DNA of 64,000 bases, taken from the NCBI GenBank assembly GCA_964023275.1, contig OZ029919.1:11467702-11531701 (forward strand), read 5' to 3'. Below, piece after piece: positions 57,290-64,000 of the stretch (the first letter of the stretch is position 1; every line of letters begins with the position of its first letter). The notes under the pieces were generated by a model that saw nothing but the letters and a program-made list of their open reading frames with translations, did not search any database and was not told the DNA's origin. Position numbers and translations under genes: made by a program. The stretch comes from Norana najaformis (Eukaryota; Annelida; Clitellata; Crassiclitellata; Hormogastridae).

Positions 57290-57815
57290 CCGACTCACAC
57301 CTCAACGTGGTGAGGGGGTGAAAACAGCCAAGAAGTAAGGGAATGCCTGCTGAGGCTATGCCATCAGTGGTGAAGATCTTGGCCGAGGTACCACCTAGGG
57401 CGCTTCGCGAGGTGGACAGGCTCAGCAGGAACCCTGAAACAGCTGGCTAACGTGGGCGGCAACGCCGCCTCTGGTGCCACAAGGATATCAGAGCCAGTCC
57501 CAAGCCTGGAACTCATTTCATAGAGAAGTGCAAGGGTCGAACGGATGGGTGCAGATACTCCGTTCATAAAGGAAACAGACGAAGGAAATCCAATGCAATG
57601 ACAATCATAGATAGAGGATCCCGGCTCGGACGTCGCCCGGGCAAACAAGGTCCGCGTCCCCAACCGATCGACCGGGGTTGGGTCGAAAAGTTGGCTTCCG
57701 GAGAATGGAGAGAACAGCACAAGATCGGGAACTGTGGAGACAAGTGACAATGCATGCAGTGGACACCTACGGGCTCTCGGCCCATGGATCATGATGATGA
57801 TGATGATGATGATGC
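57290..57815 (+). mobile_element. Probable LINE 3' fragment ending in (ATG)n
   Basis: GC-richer than its surroundings. The frame RRMERTAQDRELWRQVTMHA near 57,697-57,760 resembles the W-x-x-x-A-x-D-R-x-x-W-R terminus of many LINE polyproteins, and the block ends in GGATCATGATGATGATGATG, a simple-repeat tail like those of non-LTR elements. The clade is not determined. Confidence 0.5.
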
Positions 57816-57829
57816 TTTGTGTAAAAGGC

Positions 57830-60605
57830 GCTACAATACTTTTCTTGATACATTCTGATACATATAAAGTATGTCTCGACGCATTTGCTGAAGAAATGCA
57901 AAGTTACAACTTTTCATTTTTGTAAACTTAAAGCTTATCGAATCAAGTTAAATTAAAAATCGTAATCTATGATATATAATAAGACAATTTCTTTGGCGCC
58001 CGTATTTATTCTTAGCCTTTACGCAGGACATAAAGTAATAGTATACTGTACCTGGCTCATTCGTGTAACTCGATTTTTATGTGTGCAAGGTGAGGCAAGG
58101 CAAAATATACGAAGCGTTACTGGCTCGTACTGGGCTCGAAGATCTTTCAGCTGAAGGCAAATATAAAAAGAGAAACCCGGAAGAAGTGCAGCCTTAAGGT
58201 GTTACATACATGACTTCCTACATTTTTGTCAACTATCAATGAAAAGCCCAGACTCAGCGATGCAAGAACTTTATGTGAACGCTTAGCCAAATGGATAGTA
58301 ATAGTCTAGACGAAGTTTTGGATACCCTCTGAGAACAACACTGGTGTCAGGATCTTGATCTCCATTCTGCGTAGGATGAGGCTGTCAGTTCTCCCATCAT
58401 TTCAGCCAAGGCGAGAACAAGGGCGCCACATGGCGAACATTTGCCAAAATGTTGAGCTGATGACATTACATTTAAATTCGCAAGATGTCAGCACAGTCAA
58501 CGCCTGCGTCTTTTAGAAACAATCAACATAGGCTACTTCTTCAGCAATTAAGCCGTTAGGCCGAGGCAACAGGAATACCTTCACAGACCCTGTGGCTAGA
58601 GAAAAATTCTGGCTCTGCATTTTCCACCATCTACAAGAGTCTGTTGGACGGGGAGGTTACTTTGATTGCAGCATCTCCTCTAGGCCATGCTGAACTCAAC
58701 CAATCAAAAATCTGAAAGCTCAGAGCCTCTCGTTAGCCGCCTCGAACTTGATTTATACTACTGTGAATTGTTATGTAAGCTTGAATATAAGTGAAAAGAG
58801 GGGAGGTGAAGTAAATCAACCTTCAGAAGTCAAGAGTCGATTTTTTGTTTCACATCGGGCGCTTGGCGTTCGCCTACGAGGTCGAGCCCCAAACCCACAG
58901 GCAAATCTAGCCACACACCCAATACCCTACTAGGTGACACCCACTCTTCCTCTGGAACTCTACTGTGCCACCTCACTCAAACTCTCTTGATGTTCGTGGA
59001 CATCAGCCGCCTAGAAATTGTTGAATCCATTAGGCATGCAAATAATTTTAACTGGAATAACAGCGCCAAGCCTTTAATTTTTAATTTTTAATAGGTTGAA
59101 TCGGTAATATCTTAAAATAAAATATAGAAAATCAAACGATTCTCCATTCAGGATAAATTTCATTTAACTCCAAAACAGCAGTAAAGACATAATTGGCCAA
59201 AATCCTAAATTTCAATGAACATAAAAATATTTCATTTTGGTGCCTATATTCGCTTATAGGCTGACATAAGAGTAACAACTGTAGCCTATAGTGAGCAGAA
59301 TTCTGATTCTTTTGATTACACAGTACGAAACATTATCAAAGTGGCTCCGATAATGTTTCAATACGTCGGTGTCCGAGTCACTTGCGTGAATCTGCGCAGT
59401 CCATCTGTAATCCCATATCTCGGGCAATGTTATGGTTAATTCCTGTTACATCCTTAGTACGTCTTTCTGGCATGTCTCCTTGAGAACCAGAGTGTGACTG
59501 GCCAGTTGGCGTATAAAGGCTACGCCACTTCTACCGATGCATGCAACTGATGCAAGTAGACTAAACGACAATTGGGACCAAAGAATAAATCGTAGAAGCC
59601 TTTTGTGTTGGACGAAACACAGACCGAAGAGAGCCAGCCTTTCGTCAATAACTCGCACTTTCTAAATTCTCTCATGGTTGTCAGTCAGCGTTGTTGCTTT
59701 CTCTGTCGACCAATACAGAGGCCAAATGATCATAAATGCCTGCACCAGACTTTTATGGAAGCGACTGTTTAGCGGCTGTTGCTATGCTACTGCCGCTAAG
59801 ATACAGTTGCTAAACGACTGCTGCTGAGTAGTGACTGCAGCTAAGCGACTTCGCTATAAGCCGTAGAATTGCGTTTGTCTAATCCAGTTCATTTATGAAA
59901 CATTGTCGCAGAGTCATTGCTGCTCTGAAAGCGATTTTCTTAACGAGGCAGATACTGAAGAAGAGTTGTCACAAAATTCAACAGTTGTGTTTATCGAAAT
60001 GGTTAAACCATTGGTACATTTAGAAGGAGACTGTTAAGCTGGCGAGAAATCATTGCCAACAACATTATAGGAAGATAGTCCTCCCCAAGTGCTTCTAACG
60101 TCGGTGCATGCTTAACCAAAACCACAACGCTAGCGGAATAAGACTGTCACGCATCAAAGGCTGTAGGTGATTGGTCTACTTAATGCCTATCACTGATGCT
60201 GTTAACCGTGGCCAATAAACTTGGTGCGCGAATTCACCCTGAATAATACTCCAATGTTGTACGTGTAGCAATTTAGAGCAGTTACAATGGACCGTTGTGT
60301 CGGTAAACAGCGTAATAGGTAGTCCTAGCTGATTGCTACAGTCACGCATCTCGTGTGCATGTTACAGGTATGACTGTGGTCCAGTTGTTATTCTATGATT
60401 TCCCCTATGATTTCTGTCCAACAAATAGGCCTACTGCATTAATCTCATAGCATCGTGTACTACGGCTAGGACTAAGTTGTGGCTATTAAAGGAAAAGATA
60501 TCTACAGGATTAATGAGATTATACAGAATGCGGGCCTACATGCTTGTATCTGGAGAACTTGAGCTGTTTTCCGAGTAACTTATTGTGCAGCAGCTGATCT
60601 TAAAA
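57830..60605. other. No gene recognised
   Basis: Contains one tail word (AAAGGCGCTACAATACTT at 57,826) and a possible SINE-like B box near 58,880 (GAGGTCGAGCCCC). A minus-strand frame at 59,658-59,446 has no recognisable domain. At 59,760-59,870 short inverted words (GCGACTGTTTAGC / GCTAAACGACTGC) form a loose palindrome. Confidence 0.4.
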
Positions 60606-61091
60606 TTGTAGGGCAGCTGTTCTCAAAGTGTGGTCTGGGGATCTCTGAGGGATCCCGAGACCATTTCAGGGGTTCGCGAGGTCCAAACTATAGTTTCATA
60701 ATAATACTAAGACTTTAGTTGTCCTTTTCACTCTTATTCTGTCACAAGTGTGCAGAAGCAGATATAAGAATCCAGCTGTCTTCTTTTAAGCCTGACACTG
60801 AAGAGATTTGCAAAACTGTCAAACAATGTCACTGTTTTCACTATTTTTGTTTGTTTTCGGAAATATATTTCACTTTTCATAAAAATATGTCAGTTCTGTT
60901 AACATGCAGTGGGTTTATTATTGTTATTTTGTTATGAATTAACACAATAAATTCTCAGTTTTAATTTCTAACACGATAAATACAGATAGATCTAACCCAT
61001 ATAAACAAAAGCTCTTGTGGGGTCCTAAAATAAATTTAAAGAGTGAAACGGGGCCCTCATACTCAAAACATTGAGAGCCGCTGGTGTAGGC
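60606..61091 (+). mobile_element. Short hAT (Charlie-like) element with target duplication
   Basis: The left end at 60,614 is CAGCTGTTCTCAAAGTGTGG; the right end at 61,083 reads, inverted, CAGCGGCTCTCAATGTTTTG. Both fit the CAGxGGTTCTCAAxxTTTT termini of Charlie-like hAT elements. The flanking 8-mers TTGTAGGG (60,606) and GTGTAGGC (61,084) match at six of eight positions. An interior frame with RIQLSSFKPDTEEICKTVKQ may be a relic of the transposase C-terminus. Length is 470 bp, so it is non-autonomous. Confidence 0.85.
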
Positions 61092-61269
61092 ATAAAAAGA
61101 GTTCGACTAATGGAGTTGAATGTGATTGCTCGGGCACAACATAAATAATCCTCTGCAAATATTACTGGACAAAGATGCAGGAAACTCATTGTAAAGGAAA
61201 TTCGACTTATGGCGTTTAGTGTCAGTGCGCAGTGAACCAGAGCGGAAGGGAAGTTAGACAAAAGGCAAA

Positions 61270-61325
61270 GGGAAGATCGAAGATAATAGATGTCAACGAG
61301 AGACAATGTTTACTCTCGCAATCTG
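61270..61325 (+). repeat. Direct repeat C, copy 1 (partner 62,812-62,866)
   Basis: GAAGATAATAGATGTCAACG then AGAGACAATGTTTACTCTCG and CAATCTGA recur at 62,812-62,866 with about six differences. Confidence 0.75.
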
Positions 61326-61589
61326 ACCCACTGAGCCCGGAACAATGACAGGGACCCCTCGGTTACTGCAGAGGAGACGAGGTCGGTTGATGTATTCGGT
61401 CCCATTGATGCCACCTCTTAACGAATCGATCAACGAGAGAAACAGTTGATCCACCAGAGCATCGATGCGCGCCTCTTTAATCGCTACACCGTCTCTTGGC
61501 AGAGATCTGTCTCTGCACCCGGTGGTTCCGCTTTGTCTGCAATTCTGCCGTCTCGTTAATCCTAGTGCGATGCTAATACTAATATTGTG

Positions 61590-61832
61590 ATGATAAAAAT
61601 GATGCTGATGCTGATCAAGATAATCAGGAAGAAGAATAAGAAAGAAGAAGAAAAGGATGATGTTATCGTTGATGATGATGTTGATGATGAAGTTTTTGAT
61701 GATGATGTTGATGATGATGTTGCTGTTGTTTTTACTGCTGTTGATGGTGATGCTAATAATAATAATAGCAACAACATCATCATCAACAACAACAACAACA
61801 ACAATAATAATAACAATAATTATAGAGCCGCT
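61590..61832. repeat. Trinucleotide-rich tract (GAT, GAA, TTG, CAA, AAT)
   Basis: A succession of imperfect trinucleotide runs. Long frames with poly-N, poly-D, poly-M or poly-L/S on either strand result from it and are not genes. Confidence 0.9.
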
Positions 61833-62019
61833 AGGCCAAGCGCAGACTGGCTGCTGATTACCATAATTAATAAAATTCTGACAGTTTTGTAATTTTTATT
61901 TTTGGCAGATGAGAAGGGGTAGTGGCCTTAATTTGATTTCAACTACTAAAACGCGAGTTTAGGAATTTTTCACCACCTGGACTCTTAAGAATGTTGAAAT
62001 TTTAGCTCTGACCCAGTGG

Positions 62020-62790
62020 TGGTGGGTAATTAATTAATTAGAAAACTAATTAATTATTTGATTAATTAGCTTGGTAGCTAATTCTAATTCTAATTAATTG
62101 GTAACAAAAATTTTGCTAGTTCTAATTCTAATCTTAATTCAAAGTTGTCTAATTCTAATTAAAATTTCATAATTACCTAGCCTAAACATTTCCTTACTTA
62201 CATTTTGCTGACTGTTTCATTGTAGCCAATAAATATGAACCAATATTTTGAGTCTTTAATATTTTTGTGACATGGGTGGGGGAGAAGGACGATCCAGTTA
62301 TAAATTCAGAAGAAAGTGACGATTATTTACGAAGTGCTGCCTATTTTAGCAAGAAAATAAAAGAGATTTCTCAGACTTTTCCAAGTGCAGCTGAAACATC
62401 ATGTTGTTACTGCAACATCAGCATCGGTGGAACGAGAGTCTAGTGGTGCAGGATTTATCGCAAAGACGAGCGAAAAAATAGGCTTGAAGACAATACCGTA
62501 GAACTCATACCAGTTGCAAAGTGCATCTCCGATCTATTATTTAAAATAAAACATTTCCACATTAATAAGCAGAAATATTTAAAAATTGGATGAAAGACTA
62601 TTGAAATTTGATTTATTGTCATTATTTGAAATATTGATCTAATATATTCCATGCCAAATTAGTAAACTACATATCGTTTTGTTTTCTGACATCAATAACT
62701 AATTGTAGTTAATTAGCTGAGTGCTAATTCTAATTCTAATTAATTAGTTCCTCTAAAAATCCCAATTCTAATTCTAATTCCAGTTATGAA
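62020..62790 (+). mobile_element. hAT transposon remnant between TAATTC-rich repeats
   Basis: The plus strand at about 62,395-62,592 encodes, with a frameshift, TATSASVERESSGAGFIA and NTVELIPVAKCISDLLF, the hAT C-terminal dimerisation signature (SxSVERxFSxAGxI ... VExL). AT-rich blocks with GCTAATTCTAATTCTAATTA lie on both sides (62,079 and 62,722) in the same orientation. Precise ends and target duplications could not be set. Confidence 0.65.
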
Positions 62791-62811
62791 ATTTGAACTA
62801 ATGCTATCCTA

Positions 62812-62866
62812 AGATTGAAGATAACAGATGTCAAAGAGAGACAGTGTTTACTCTAGCAATCTGAAG
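62812..62866 (+). repeat. Direct repeat C, copy 2
   Basis: Matches 61,270-61,325 (AGAGACAGTGTTTACTCTAG here). The two copies bracket about 1.5 kb that holds the trinucleotide tract and the hAT remnant. Confidence 0.75.
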
Positions 62867-62882
62867 GATTGAGTCGGATGGC

Positions 62883-63960
62883 TTGGCTTGGACTTCCTGC
62901 CTTCCTAGCTTCCGCTGCGAGCCACCACACTCTCCAATGCTCCATGTGAGCAATTTTCAGGCAACACTGACGCACCGTTCGAAGCTATGGTGCAACGTTG
63001 GTGCGCCGAAAGCCAAAACTTGCGCCCATGCTGTAGCCTTTCCCATAAACAATCATATTGGGATAAACTTTTTTCAAAGGGCTGTAACCACTCTTGGCGC
63101 TTCATATACTGTTGCCTACCGTCAAGCACATTTCAAAGCAGTCTCTGCATCAGACGCAGGCGACTGGGTTTTTGCTCTTCCGATGACGACCTGTGCCTGG
63201 CGATTGGAGGACGAAGCTGCAAGGATAGTTGTCGGCCTTTGCCTCTGTGCAAGTATATATGAGCCACACGACTGCGTTTGCGGATCAGTAGTCACCGCGG
63301 ACGGTTCGATTGGACTCCTTTGTTGTTGGCCCCGGCCGTATATCCCGACATGTCGTTCCAAATGACCTTATCTGTCGGAGCCTCATACGTGCTGGCTTCC
63401 CATCTATCAAAGAACCACTCGGGCTGCCTAGTATAGACGGCAAAAGGCGGATGGTCTTACTCTGATACCATTGCGTATAGGCCGCAGCCTGATCTAGGAT
63501 GTCGCAGTATTTGACACTATGACTCGCCCTTACTTGCGTACAACTGCTGCAACAGCCGGGGCAGCCGCAGAAGTGGCCGGCAACCAGAAAAAATACAAAG
63601 TACAGTCAACTCCCTTCGTCATGCCACGTTATACCGCTGCCATTCGAGACCCTTCGCCCATTAATAGCAATGGACTTGAATTCATCACGAACTTGAGGCG
63701 CTGCCTAACTCAAATTTCCGTAGTCTATGGAGAAACTAATTATCTTCTCCAGCGTCTTGCGACTGCAATTCAGCGCTTCAAAGCCGTTGTCTTCCGTGGC
63801 ACTTTTGTTATGCCTCAATTTGACGAGATGTAGCCGTTCCAGATGATATTTCCATTTTTTCTGGACATTTTTTAAGACTTGAGAAATCATGTCAACCTTG
63901 GGGAAAAATAATGACAGCACCAGCAGCACCAGCAACAACAACATAATAATAAGAATAAGA
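62883..63960 (+). mobile_element. Non-LTR retrotransposon C-terminal domain, degraded, with 3' tail
   Basis: The frame from 62,883 gives FKAVSASDAGDWVFALPMTT, ARIVVGLCLCASIYEPHDC and CVCGSVVTADGSIGLLCCW, a cysteine/histidine cluster of the H-x-C-x-CG type. After a frameshift comes IRAGFPSIKEPLGLPSIDGK, then ADGLTLIPLRIGRSLI, a stop where tryptophan is usual, DVAVFDT, and a long final frame to 63,833 ending FKAVVFRGTFVMPQFDEM. I recognise this as the C-terminal region of a LINE family common in marine invertebrates, where the usual text is close to RPDGLTLIPW. The 3' end is an AAC/AAT/AAG simple tail at 63,915-63,960. Confidence 0.75.
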
Positions 63961-64000
63961 ATAAGAATAATAATAGTAGTAACCTCATTTTACCGTAAAC

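Noticed and set aside
61562-61892. Poly-N/D and poly-L/S frames
   Set aside because: Trinucleotide repeat tract open on both strands.

Overview
This is a metazoan nuclear window: split genes with GT-AG introns, AT-rich noncoding DNA, many microsatellites and a dense, mixed load of retrotransposon and DNA-transposon debris. The two well-resolved genes are animal orthologues, PPP1R21 and the bHLH repressor Hey. The element mix (CR1/L2-like and other LINEs, Ty3/Gypsy, hAT, tRNA-SINEs) and intron sizes suggest an invertebrate, perhaps a marine deuterostome or lophotrochozoan. I cannot name a species. I see no bacterial operons, rRNA, functional tRNA gene or CRISPR array.

Layout. (1) 1-2.6 kb, plus strand: the last two coding exons of a gene whose C-terminus looks like a Ras-association (ubiquitin-fold) domain of RIN/Sprint type. 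(2) 6.3-25.4 kb, minus strand: a complete PPP1R21 (KLRAQ) gene. I could join 23 coding exons in phase into 796 codons plus a stop, including a 21-nt microexon and one provisional exon. Its introns hold an L2-like LINE piece, a 1.25-kb element with perfect 25-bp inverted ends, a tRNA-SINE and an 18-bp minisatellite of about 35 copies. (3) 25.4-30.2 kb: intergenic, with LINE fragments and three tandem copies of a dispersed repeat here called family A. (4) 31.0-39.75 kb, minus strand: a complete five-exon Hey gene (311 aa) with bHLH, Orange domain and a near-terminal YRPW motif. A 5'-truncated LINE sits in intron 3. A GC-richer upstream region has a consensus CSL/RBPJ (Notch) site. (5) 40.8-64 kb: no host gene recognised. 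This stretch holds a Ty3/Gypsy remnant, LINE endonuclease and LINE C-terminal fragments, several hAT pieces (one a 470-bp element with near-intact target duplication), SINEs and long simple repeats. It may also contain Hey regulatory DNA.

How the genes relate. PPP1R21 is known as a subunit of the FERRY complex, a Rab5 effector on early endosomes. RIN proteins are Rab5 exchange factors, so if the RA-like assignment is right, the convergent pair share a pathway; that is inference. Hey is a Notch-target transcriptional repressor and has no evident functional link to the other two. Exon boundaries were worked out by hand from splice consensus, reading phase and remembered family sequence; no alignment or transcript evidence was available.
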